DNA of 64,000 bases, taken from the NCBI GenBank assembly GCA_030159075.1, contig BROG01000479.1, positions 310,001-374,000 on the forward strand, read 5' to 3'. Below the pieces are notes generated by a model that was not told where the DNA came from, did no database searches, and worked only from the letters and a program-made list of their open reading frames with translations. Positions within the stretch are counted from its first letter, which is position 1. Each line of letters opens with the position of its first letter. This document shows, one piece after another, positions 53,655-64,000 of the stretch. The stretch is from Atrina japonica. Taxonomy: Eukaryota; Mollusca; Bivalvia; Pterioida; Pinnidae. The translations under genes were made by a program, and so were the position numbers.

Positions 53655-54366
53655 TATGGTACGCCAAAAACACATTAATGAGTTAAACCTAGTTTTTCTC
53701 AGTTAAACCCAGTTTTTCTCTAGTTAAACCTAGTTTTTCCTCAGTAACCCACACTAATTGGATAATACTAGGTTTAACTGAGAAAAACTAGGTTTAACTG
53801 CGTTTCATTGCGCCACAATCACATCAATGAGTATTAATATGATTTTAGCGCAGTTAATCCTAATTTTTCTCCAGTTGCTGTGGGTTGCGAGTAAAACTAA
53901 GATTAACTTGAGAGAAATAAGGCTGAACTCGTAACCCACTTTAACTGGAGAAAAACTAGGTTTAAGTGAGAAAAACTAAGTTTATCTCAAGAAAAACTAA
54001 CATTAACTCATTGTTGTAATTTCGGCGTGCTTCATCAGTTAAACCTAGATTTTCTGAGTAACCCACATTAACTGGAGAAAAACTAGGTTCAACTGTACCA
54101 AAATCACAAAAATGAGTTAAACCTAGTTTTTCTCGAGAAAAAAACAAGTTTAACTGAGAAAGGTTTAACTGCGCCAAAATAACATTAATGAGTATTTCGC
54201 GCAGTTAAACCTAGTTTTTTCTCCAGTTAATTTGGGTTACGAGAAAATAAAGGATTAACTGGAGAAAAATTAGACTTAACTCGTAACCTACATTCATTGC
54301 AGAAAACACTAGGTTTAACGGAGAAAAACTAGGTTTAACTCATTAATGTGATTTTAGCGTGCTATA
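53655..54366. mobile_element. Foldback element, copy 1 (712 bp)
   Basis: Ends TATGGTACGCC and GCGTGCTATA are inverted and flanked by AGTCGT and AGTCGA, a 6-bp duplication with one mismatch. The interior is an alternating array of AGTTAAACCTAGTTTTTCTC and its reverse complement, with GTAACCCACATTAA and TGCGCCAAAATCAC spacers. Confidence 0.8.
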
Positions 54367-54372
54367 AGTCGA

Positions 54373-55200
<828 letters not shown>

Positions 55201-55205
55201 ATTTG

Positions 55206-55438
55206 TTGTTTGTTGTTGTTTAACGTTCCATTCAAGAATCTTTCACTCATAAGGAGACGTCACTAAATGCCGGTGAGGGGCTTCAAATTCGACCTATGCT
55301 CGGCACTTACGGCCATTGAGCAGTGAGGGTTCTTTAACGTGCCGACACCTACTGTGACACGGGACCTCGGGTTTTACTGTCTCATCCGAAGGACACGAAA
55401 CCAACCTGCCGCCGGCTACCGACTGAGCCAGGCCGGCT
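55206..55438 (-). repeat. SINE family 1, internally deleted
   Basis: Body and tail as in the other copies. The head keeps box A (AGCCGGCCTGGCTCAGTCGG) but lacks the box B region: CGCCGGC is joined directly to TACCGACTGAGCC. Confidence 0.8.
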
Positions 55439-55519
55439 TTAATGGCCATTTGTATACATCTAAGTAGAATTATTGTTTAGAGAAAATGTTGTACTCAAAC
55501 AACGAACACCAGCGGCCGT

Positions 55520-55835
55520 TTGCTTCGTTTTACTGGTAAAGCGTTCGACGAATAAGTGAGAGGTCCCATCTACGGTGTGCGGTGCCGGGTAATACAAAAG
55601 ACTTCAAAAATGGTAATTGTTCTTTGCCAAGCGCTCGACATACGAAGTGATAATCACCGGTCTTTCGGGTGAGACTCAGAACCGAAGCCCCATGTCACGT
55701 GACGAATATTACGTGAAATTATCTTCACTGCGTTGCCGTTAGTCCATAGCATAGGCCAAAATATGTGGCAGTTTATCTATAACGCTGATGACATCTTCAT
55801 ATATGGCAAAAATATTGTCTGGATGTAAAACAATA
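55520..55835 (+). repeat. Diverged SINE related to family 1, sense orientation, different head
   Basis: The head TACTGGTAAAGCGTTCGACG with AAGTGAGAGGTCCC differs from family 1. The body AGCGCTCGACATACGAAGTG, CACCGGTCTTTCGGGTGAGA, CCCATGTCACGTG and GTCCATAGCATAGGCC parallels the family 1 core. Confidence 0.55.
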
Positions 55836-56558
55836 AATGATGAGCACAAACTATTTTCAGGAGAAAATTGAGTTTCAACAAGAGAAAAGATATTGGGTTT
55901 TACCTCTTTCTTTTCTTTATAACTGATAAAAGTCATAAATTGTATTTTTGATTTAATGCTGTTTGTTATCAGAAACCTTCGAAGAGTTATTATTACTTCG
56001 CCAGCAGACGACATATAGTAAATTGGATTTCAAAGTATATTATTATCGTCGCAATAAGTTGAAATTACAAATTGACCTGACATATAGAGGACACTTGTGA
56101 GCTAGAAAGGAAAAGTGGATTATATAAATCGTATTTATGGTAAGAAACGTTATAAGTGTGCATGTACTGGCCTACATCAATAACACCTCAAGGCAAACTC
56201 GTGGTGTTTGAATTTTATTTGAAGAAAAAGGTTAGAAGGTAAAAATGAAGAAGTACCAATGGATAATCGAAACTCCAAATCCATTAGAATACGACAAGTA
56301 AGATACACAGATGGTCTCAACATAACGAACAGTTGCGAATCAAACGAGACGGGACCATGTGTCCGGAAAGAGTCAGCGTCTCCTGCCAGCATACCATATC
56401 CGTCGCAAATGCGCAATGGATACTCTCTTGGGTTCGGTGGAAAGGTCGAGTTCGGTGAAAAGGTAGATATACCAATGGTGTCAACAAGAAATCCCAAACG
56501 GTATGGGATCAGGCGTTTAAAAATAAACATTGGAAATTTTGTTAATTTTCTGTATACG
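55836..56558. other. Intergenic; open frames on both strands at 56177-56564, unrecognised
   Basis: Overlapping frames of 117 (minus) and about 100 (plus) residues at 56177-56560 match no family I know. No splice or start context supports either. Confidence 0.3.
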
Positions 56559-56564
56559 AATACC

Positions 56565-57423
56565 TATGGCACGACAAAATCACATTATGAGTTAAACCTA
56601 GTTTTCTCAGTTAAACCCAGTTTTTCTCCAGTTAAACCTAGTTTTTCTCAGTAACCCACATTAATTGGAGAAAAACTAGGTTTAACTGCGCCAAAATCAC
56701 AAAAATGAGTTAAACCTAGTTTTTCTCCAGAACAACCTAGTTTAACTAAGAAAAACTAGACTTAATTGCGCCACAATCACATTACTGAGTATTAATGTGA
56801 TTTTGGCGCAGTTTATCCGAGTTTTTCTCAGTTAAATCGAGTTTTTCTCCAGTTAATGTGGGTTACGAGAAAAACTAGGATTAACTGGAGAAAAATTAGG
56901 TTGAACTCGTAACCCACTTTAACTGGATAAAAACTAGGTTGAACTGAGAAAAACTAGGTTAATCTCCAGAAAAACTTGGATTAAGTCATTATTGTAATTT
57001 CAGCGTGGTTCATCAGTTAAACTAAGATTTTCTTCAGTTAAACCTAGATCTTCTCAGTAACCCACATTAACTGGAGAAACAAGGTTTAACTGAGAAAAAC
57101 TAGGTTCAACTGCGTCAAAATCACAAAAATGTGCTAAACCTAGTTTTTCTGGACCAAACAAAATAGTTTAACTGAGAAAATCTACGTTTAATTGCGCCAC
57201 AATCACAATAATGAGTATTTCGCGCAGTTAAATCTAGTCTCCAAGTAATTTGGGTTACGAGAAAACTTAGGATTAACTGGAGAAAAATTAGATTTAACTC
57301 GTAACCCACATTAACTGGAGAAAAACTAGGTTTATCTGACAAAACTAGGTTTAACTGGAGAAAAACTAAGTTTATCTGAGAAAAACTAAGTTTAACTCAT
57401 TAATGTGATTTTGGCGTGTCATA
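56565..57423. mobile_element. Foldback element, copy 2 (859 bp)
   Basis: Ends TATGGCACGAC and GGCGTGTCATA, flanked on both sides by AATACC (56559-56564, 57424-57429). The interior is many inverted and direct copies of AGTTAAACCTAGTTTTTCTC separated by GTAACCCACATTAACTGG. Confidence 0.88.
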
Positions 57424-57429
57424 AATACC

Positions 57430-57997
57430 TAAGACTTTATCTTTAGTGTTATAACTTCTAAACGCTTACAATCACCAGACTCAGAAATATTGTGCGTTAA
57501 AACGTATTTTGAATAAATTTCCAGATCTTACCATAAAAGTAGTTGAGACGGTGTATGCACGGAAAAGGATTTGTATCTCTAGGAATGTATCTATCCTATC
57601 TGTATTTCATTGTATGGCATACATTTTAGTGAATGAAATTAATCTCCAATATGTCAACGTGACGATTGCAGTGATGACAGTACCGTAGCCATCGTCATGG
57701 AATAATTCTCTAAACATTTATGTCACTTGTGATAACCAATTTGTTATAGTACGTAGACATATACAGAGGGCATTCATCTCCGCGGATGATGTGAGATGTT
57801 TAGATCCGTAATGAAGTCACAAGGTAAGGTGATGAAAATAATTACCAGTCAAAACCTTTACAGAACAGAAAATAATGAATCAAAAGTAGAATACAATCAA
57901 CAGAAAACAGATAACACAATAAACTTGACATGTGACCAAAACCCTAGAAATGAACGAAAAAGCAACATCACAGTGAAATTCACAAAACAAAATAACC
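57430..57997. other. Intergenic, no recognised feature
   Basis: An 81-residue frame at 57796-58041 runs into the foldback element and is not supported. Confidence 0.4.
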
Positions 57998-58003
57998 CAG
58001 ATT

Positions 58004-58472
58004 TATGGCACGCCAAAATCAACTTAATTTTTCGCAACTAGGATTAGCTGAGTAATAATTTGACTCATTAATGTAATTTGAGCGCAGTTGAATCTAGATT
58101 TTTCTCAATAAGCCTATCTTTTAGCAGTTATTCAAATTGCGATGCCAAGATCATATCAATCAGTTAAATCAAGTTTTTCTCGAAACTCACATTAACTGGA
58201 GTAAACTAGGTTTAATCGAGAAAAAAAATTATATTGAGGGTTTATATTGAGAAAAGCTTTGTATAACTGGAAAAATAGGTTTAATTGCCCCTAAATTACA
58301 TAGCTTTATTATTTGGGCTCAGTCAAACCTAGTCTTTACCAATAAAGCCTATTTTTCTGCAGTTCTAAATTGCGACGTCAAAATTATGTTAAAGAATCAA
58401 TCTTAGTTTTTCTCAAAACTTGTATTAACTTAAGAAATCCTAGGTTAATCTACGTGGAATCGGCGAACCATT
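58004..58472. mobile_element. Foldback element, copy 3 (469 bp, eroded)
   Basis: Left end TATGGCACGCC intact; right end GGCGAACCATT decayed. Flanked by perfect CAGATT on both sides (57998-58003, 58473-58478). The internal AACTAGG/TTTTTCTC motifs are degenerate. Confidence 0.7.
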
Positions 58473-58666
58473 CAGATTCCCACCAAACAAACTCAAGGGG
58501 CTATCAGTCAATGTGTCAACACTGGCAGTTTGGCGGAAAACTGTATCAAGTGTTGGCGTCGTAAGTTACAGGACCGCAGATAACAGCGTTAATGCTTTTG
58601 TCATTCCTAATTTAAGAAAGATGAAAAATATGCAACCGGCACGAATAACTGTGTGCATAAATTGTT

Positions 58667-59259
58667 TTAAAGGGACATTAGTTGTATTTATCAAATATTA
58701 TTTCCAATATTTCTACATTTACTACTTGTTTGTTTGTTTGTTTATTGTTGTTCAACGTCCCACTAAAGAATCTTTCACTCATATGGAGACGTCACCAAAT
58801 GCCGATGAAGGGCTTCAAATTTGGCCTATGCTCGGCATCTACGGTCATTGAGCAGTGAGGGTTCTTTAACGTCCCACACCTACTGCGACACAGGACCCCG
58901 ATTTTTACTGTCTCATCCGAAGGACATTAAACCAACCTTCCGCCGCCGGCTGGACTCGAACTCACGATCAAGAGTCGAGCGCGCTACCGAGTGAGCCAGG
59001 CAGGCTCCTTTACTACTTGTACTTGGTGTACAAGTAAGAGCTTAACACAACCATAAAAATGTTGTTTTCCTATATGTTTAGTGAAAATAAGATCAGGTCC
59101 AGTGTGGTATTCATAAACCAAAAATAAGGTTAAGTTAATCAATCGCAAGTGAAAAGGTCTCAAACATGTTTTTTTTCTGCGCATATCCCTTTTTGTTTTG
59201 TTAATATATACTAGTCTAAGATGTATAAAAATTAAAAAGCAATGCTGATGCCCCCTTAA
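58667..59259. mobile_element. TIR element, family A, copy 5, interrupted by a SINE
   Basis: Left TTAAAGGGACATTAGTTGTA; right GATGCCCCCTTAA. The interior after the SINE (CTTGGTGTACAAGTAAGAGC, CAGGTCCAGTGTGGTATTCA, AATCGCAAGTGAAAAGGTCT) matches the copy at 7153-7453. Confidence 0.75.
58730..59008 (-). repeat. SINE family 1 inserted in family A element, 12-bp target-site duplication
   Basis: TTTACTACTTGT flanks it on both sides (58718-58729, 59009-59020). Box A on the minus strand is GCCTGGCTCACTCGG. The box B region GTGAGTTCGAGTCC is present. The body and TTGTTGTT-type tail are typical. Confidence 0.92.
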
Positions 59260-60240
59260 AGCCTATGATCATGCACTATACTCCATAAGATGCCAATCTA
59301 CACACAGCTGATGCCTCCTTAAAGCCTATGATCATGCAATATATTTCATAAGATGCTATGCTACACACAGCTGATGCCTCCTTAAAGCCTATGTTCATGC
59401 ACTATACTCCATAAGATGCCATGCTACACACAGCTGATGCCTCCTTAAAGCCTATGATCATGCACTATACTCCATAAGATGTCATGCTACACACAGTTGA
59501 TGCATCCTTAAAGCCTATGATCATGCACTATACTCCATAAGATGTCATGCTACACACAGTTGATGCATCCTTAAAGCCTATGATCATGGACTATACTTCA
59601 TAAGATGCTATGCTACACACAGCTGATGCATCCTTAAAGCCTATGATCATGGGCTATACTACCCATAAGATGCCATGCTACACACAGCTGATGCATCCTT
59701 AAAGCCTATGATCATGCACTATACTTCATAAGATGTCATGCTACACACAGCTGATGCATCCTTAAAGCCTGATCACTATACTTCATAAGATGCCATGCTA
59801 CACACAGCTGATGCATCCTTAAAGTCTATGATCATGCACTATACTCCATAAGATGTCATGCTACACACAGTTGATGCATCCTTAAAGCCTATGATCATGG
59901 ACTATACTTCATAAGATGTCATGCTACACACAGTTGATGCATCCTTAAAGCCTATGATCATGCACTATACTCCATAAGATGTCATGCTACACACAGTTGA
60001 TGCATCCTTAAAGCCTATGATCATGGACTATACTTCATAAGATGCTATGCTACACACAGCTGATGCATCCTTAAAGCCTATGATCATGGGCTATACTACA
60101 TAAGATGCTATGCTACACACAGCTGATGCATCCTTAAAGCCTATGATCATGGGCTATACTACATAAGATGCTATGCTACACACAGCTGATGCATCCTTAA
60201 AGCCTATGATCATGCAGTGTATTTGATAAGATGCTATGCT
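59245..60240. repeat. 63-bp satellite array, about 16 units
   Basis: The unit contains TGATGCATCCTTAAAGCCTA, TGATCATGCACTATACTYCA and TAAGATGYCATGCTACACAC. Units are highly alike, with C/T and G/C variants (CACTATACTCC, GACTATACTTC, GGCTATACTAC). One unit near 59765 is shortened. The first unit overlaps the right end of the family A element. Confidence 0.95.
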
Positions 60241-61136
60241 TTTAGGATATATACTAAAGAGGTCCTGTATCTACTATATTGTATAATACATATCTGATAT
60301 ATGTTATCCTTAAGTAGATTTTCCAGACATAACCTGAAATACTTTAGCATTGATGAACACGATCATTTTCCCTAGATAATGCTAAATTGATAAACATTAC
60401 AATGGAACAATCAATACCTTGAAATGCCAAACTAATATAAAATATATTTTGTCTATCTTTTTGTAACTATTTTGAGCATTTTGTGATAAAGAAAACTTGA
60501 CATTATGAATTACGTTTGAAGACTCATTTACATCCTGTTTAGCTGTATTGGAATTCAATGCTAAATAAAGGAGATAGTGATTTGACGTCAAACGATAAAC
60601 AAAAACCAATCAAAAAGCCAATTTACATTTTTCTATTTAATTTGTCAAAGAGAAACTCTTAAAAATATATCCTAAAATATAATTACTCATACACCATTAT
60701 CTAAACATTTACCGGAAATTTCCTATCATTGTAATGACTTGATTTTAGTTATAATAAAACAAAAGTAGCTTTCATGATGTAATTACCCGGAAATGACGAT
60801 TCGCAAAAATGTTTAAAAGAGATAACGTAACGACTTTGATCATGAACAATACATACCTAAGAATCACGTGTGCAAAATCGATGTTATATTAAGCATGGAT
60901 GTACATTTTAACAATAACAGCTATAAACGAACCGTTCTTAGTATCATCTTCGGGTATATTGAAGACAGGTAATTGAAGTTGTTATGCAATTCTGTGTGTT
61001 TTTGTTTCGATGTGTTGGGTGACGCATTTATAGATACTCTTTACCTTTTCATAGATGACATGAAATAGAGGGACCGGGTAGCGGATATGACTTAAATTAT
61101 GTATATAATCACACTTCCAGGTCATACAATAAATTT
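60241..61136. other. Intergenic, no recognised feature
   Basis: AT-rich, nothing supported. Confidence 0.45.
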
Positions 61137-61210
61137 CTGGTCACCGGATTTGTATCAATGTCCTGGACATTCTATTGATTTATAATTTGGTATCTGAATT
61201 TTTTATATTT
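61137..61210 (+). repeat. Penelope-like 3' tail fragment
   Basis: GGTCACCGGATTTGTATCAA, TGTCCTGGACATTCTATTGA and TTTGGTATCTGAATTTTTTA match the end of the element's 3' UTR. Confidence 0.75.
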
Positions 61211-61764
61211 ATTCGTACTATTGTAGATACAATCTTAGTAGAAAGTATGGCATAAGAAGTATTTATCTTGTAATGGGACATTGATTACAATAGTAATGAT
61301 TTAATGAAAAATCTAATGATGGTTTGTTCTATAAAATCTTTCAACAGAATTGTCTGCTTGCAAATATCGTGGTCACATTACGGGGAAATTAGCATCATTT
61401 TCCAAGTAAGAGACACCCACACTCAACTGAAATGTGACAAAATTATGTATTTTTTGTAATTTTATAAGCATTTTATCAGCTATGATTGCAGTTAAATAGG
61501 ATTTTCCTTATAAGTTGTGTACATTTATCATTGATTTAATATAAAGAAGAATCTCGTTACATCGAAATCCATGGCACCGCCCCTATTACATCGATATATC
61601 TGGAATTCGAGTGAACCGACATTTTAAAAAGATATTTTCTATTCATGAAAATAAGGATCACCCGTTCAACTTAGACGTAACCAAAATTTCGACTTATCCG
61701 ATTTCGACATGACGCGATTCCACTGTATTTAATCATTGTTTAACTTTTTACATAAACTTCGTCT
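61211..61764. other. Intergenic, no recognised feature
   Basis: AT-rich, nothing supported. Confidence 0.4.
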
Positions 61765-61889
61765 CTACATCTATTTTGAAAGCCAACTCCACCGATGGGT
61801 CGTATTGACAGAAACAGTCGTCTTGAGCATTTGTTTTGACTTTTTCAAAACTATAAATTTGTTATTATGTTTATGATATGTATAATAGT

Positions 61890-61890
<1 letters not shown>
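61765..61890. repeat. Dispersed repeat D copy
   Basis: GACAGAAACAGTCGTCTTGA, GCATTTG, and ACTATAAATTTGTTATTATG parallel the copies at 13.3 and 48.0 kb. Confidence 0.55.

Positions 61891-61892
<2 letters not shown>

Positions 61893-61967
<75 letters not shown>
61893..61967. repeat. (TA)n microsatellite
   Basis: A TA run of about 75 bp. Confidence 0.95.
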
Positions 61968-61971
<4 letters not shown>

Positions 61972-62427
61972 TATTAAATGTAAATAGATAAATGAAAATG
62001 ATAATGTTGATGAATGATAAAATTATTTCCGGATTTTTTTTTAAATAAAAGGTACCGTTTTTCTTTTAAACAATATACTGTTGAACCACATTATCTTGGA
62101 AGACTTGTGGCACAAACTAAAACTTTTCAAATTCCATTCACCAAATCAGAAAATTTATATCTATATTTGTGTGGAAACTAACTAAATCCATCCATTTGTT
62201 TCTGTTTACAATGTGTCTTATGTAGACATTGCAAATTATCAACACACCCGACGTTGTTTCCATGGGAAGCATACTTTCCCGAGGTCTTAGGGCAGACTTA
62301 TGTGAAATATCACAATTTTCTTGTTATGCATTCGAAGAGTCGGTACTCCAAATAATTTCATGTAGCCTATACCATTGTTTAAAATGATTAGGAAAAGTGT
62401 TTTATTTTTATTGTAGATGTGGTGATG
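61968..62427. other. Intergenic, no recognised feature
   Basis: AT-rich, nothing supported. Confidence 0.4.
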
Positions 62428-62975
62428 GATTACTTCTTAATATAGACACAGGCGGGAAATTGGCAACAAAGCTATACGACAAACAGCTTTCCCATCGTAA
62501 ATTTTCCACATTTAAGTAGTAATATCCCTCAGTCACCCACATACGGAGTTTAAATTTCACAAATGATCCGATATGCCAGGGCTTGTACAACATATGAAGA
62601 TTTCATATACAGAGGTAAACTACTCGCTGACAAATTATTGACACAGGGATATCGAAAACCGCGTTTAATATCAACGTTCCGAAAATGTTACGAAAATGTT
62701 TGCGATTATTCTGTTTCACTAAGTGAAATGTTGAGTTGCCTTTTCGTTGGCGGTTGTTGAGACGTCTGTACCAATTGTGACGAGGATTCACTCCTCACGT
62801 ATTTCATTGGACTTGACTGTGGACCGGTCGACAGGGGATGCTTACTCCTCCATGGCACCTGATCACATCTCTTGGTTTCCAGAAGTCCGTGTTTGTCCAT
62901 TTTTACCGGATTTGTATCTATGTTATGGACATTCTATTGATTTATACTTTGGTATCTGAGATTTTTTTATATTAC
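62428..62975 (+). pseudogene. Penelope-like element relic (C-terminal segment and 3' UTR)
   Basis: 5'-truncated close to where the 20.4 kb copy starts. Relative to that copy it lacks the bases coding RDDFG (frameshift near 62484) and the GRYNSL segment (near 62692). It retains MIRYARACTTYEDFIYRGKL and CDYSVSLSEMLSCLFVGGC, then the 3' UTR ending TTTGGTATCTGAGATTTTTT. Confidence 0.7.
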
Positions 62976-63890
62976 TCTAGACTTCAAACGGAATACTTCA
63001 TAAATTAAGTTTTTATACGTCTGAAGACGAAAAAAAAAGTGAAAGCCTATACTGATATATTTGCTTTGTAAATTCCATACTTAAAAATTCAAGTTACAAT
63101 TAGACTCTACCCTTTTTTACTATTTTTTTTTCAGGATGATTTATAGGACGTCGCCCTTCCCAGAATTACCATCTGAGTGTATAGGCTTGCTATCAATTTG
63201 ATGTCATCAATCATGTTAATAGACTTTTGTAATAGTTTTGAAGAAGAATAGTCGATTTGTTTAGTAATGATAAGGCCGTCAAACCAAACTATAACGGAGT
63301 TTGCATCTGTAGGCGACACTTTTGTTTGTCCCAGATCTCTTCATACAAATGGAGAACATACATTTAACTTGCACCTCGAACAAAATGAATACATTCATTT
63401 CATGTCATTTCGGACTGAAAAGATTGATAATATTTACGATGAAGCGGTGCTAAGAGCAGATTTCTGAACCATACAAGGACTTGTTTACAGCCTTATGCAA
63501 CTTGTATATATTGATTCATGTTATGTCAATGGCTGTGAAAGTGGTAGTCATTGTTGAAAGCCCTATTAAGCATTTTACACTTGCGTCACGGATAGATAAA
63601 TTATATGTCCTCCGGTGAATGCCTTTGGATGAAATGTTGATTTTTTTCCGTTACCAAACCAATCGTGGCACATGACATTCTATAGTTTATATAACTTTTC
63701 TAGTGTGGCACGCCCATCGTCTGGATGATTTCTTAATAAAACTGATAATGTTTACATACACATTATGTACAGGAATATTATACTTTAGAACCACATGGTC
63801 CACCTCTTATCTATAATTTCTATCATTTCGCGGTGGTATTCCTGGTAGAACGTGCTGCTGAAGCAAATATATCGGCTACATATATATAAA
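62976..63890. other. Intergenic; possible unplaced exon
   Basis: A long T tract ending TTTTTTTTTCAG at 63134 could be a splice acceptor. It would open a 21-codon frame (MIYRTSPFPELPSECIGLLS) if entered in phase 2. A separate 66-residue frame follows at 63267-63467. I recognise neither and cannot link them to an upstream exon. Confidence 0.2.
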
Positions 63891-63892
63891 AA

Positions 63893-63985
63893 AATCTGAA
63901 ATGCCAAAGTATAAATCTTTAGTATGCCCAGGATATAGGTACAAATCTGGTAAAAATGGTATCAGACATGTGAGTGTAATAATGG
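63893..63985 (-). repeat. Penelope-like 3' UTR fragment
   Basis: The reverse complement gives ACCATTTTTACCAGATTTGT, ACCTATATCCTGGGCAT and TTTATACTTTGGCATTTCAG, the end of the family 3' UTR. Fades out toward the window edge. Confidence 0.65.
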
Positions 63986-64000
63986 AAAGAAGTCTTATAT

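Noticed and set aside
56177..56654. Overlapping frames of 117 and 131 codons on opposite strands
   Set aside because: I recognise no family, and the plus frame runs into a foldback element. Left as unrecognised intergenic sequence.

Overview
This window looks like AT-rich nuclear DNA of a bivalve mollusc. The evidence is a metazoan gene split into small exons by large GT/GC-AG introns, an intronless rhodopsin-type GPCR, tRNA-derived SINEs and TIR elements of kinds I associate with bivalves, degraded Penelope-like reverse transcriptase copies and many microsatellites. The phylum is inferred from repeat and gene style, not from a database match.

Layout. (1) Positions 1-17238, plus strand: the 3' part of a ten-exon gene whose 5' end lies outside the window. 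Splicing the exons in phase gives 496 residues with the IRE1/RNase L architecture: a protein-kinase-like domain followed directly by a KEN (2-5A-dependent ribonuclease-type) domain. All three hallmark kinase residues are replaced (VAVK to VAVV, HRD to HGN, DFG to EYG), while the KEN positions matching the catalytic Asn and His of IRE1 are kept. Its introns hold TIR elements, SINE fragments and a Penelope-like copy. (2) 17.2-24.2 kb: intergenic DNA with a large TCTA microsatellite and a second Penelope-like 3' end. (3) 24254-25354, minus strand: an intact single-exon peptide GPCR, probably of the myosuppressin/sex-peptide (dmsr-like) receptor group. (4) 25.4-40 kb: no convincing gene; SINEs, microsatellites and a 24-bp minisatellite. 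(5) 40.1-44.3 kb: a 2.0-2.1 kb tandem segmental duplication, each copy carrying the same dead reverse transcriptase relic. (6) 45.9-46.9 kb: a minus-strand Penelope-like relic. (7) 48.7-51.2 kb: an extraordinary 2.5 kb almost purely G-rich block, either a real G-quadruplex-forming satellite or an assembly artefact. (8) 51.3-60.2 kb: a dense repeat zone with palindromic TIR elements, three foldback elements flanked by 6-bp direct repeats, SINEs with clear target-site duplications, and a 63-bp satellite that seems to have grown from the end of a TIR element. (9) 60.2-64 kb: microsatellite and Penelope-like tails.

The most interesting biology is the pseudokinase-KEN gene, a candidate sensor-coupled RNase or regulator of the IRE1/RNase L superfamily. 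The most interesting genome structures are the foldback family with matching 6-bp flanking repeats and the satellite derived from an element end. Long open frames inside the G-rich block and the microsatellites are composition artefacts and are not called.
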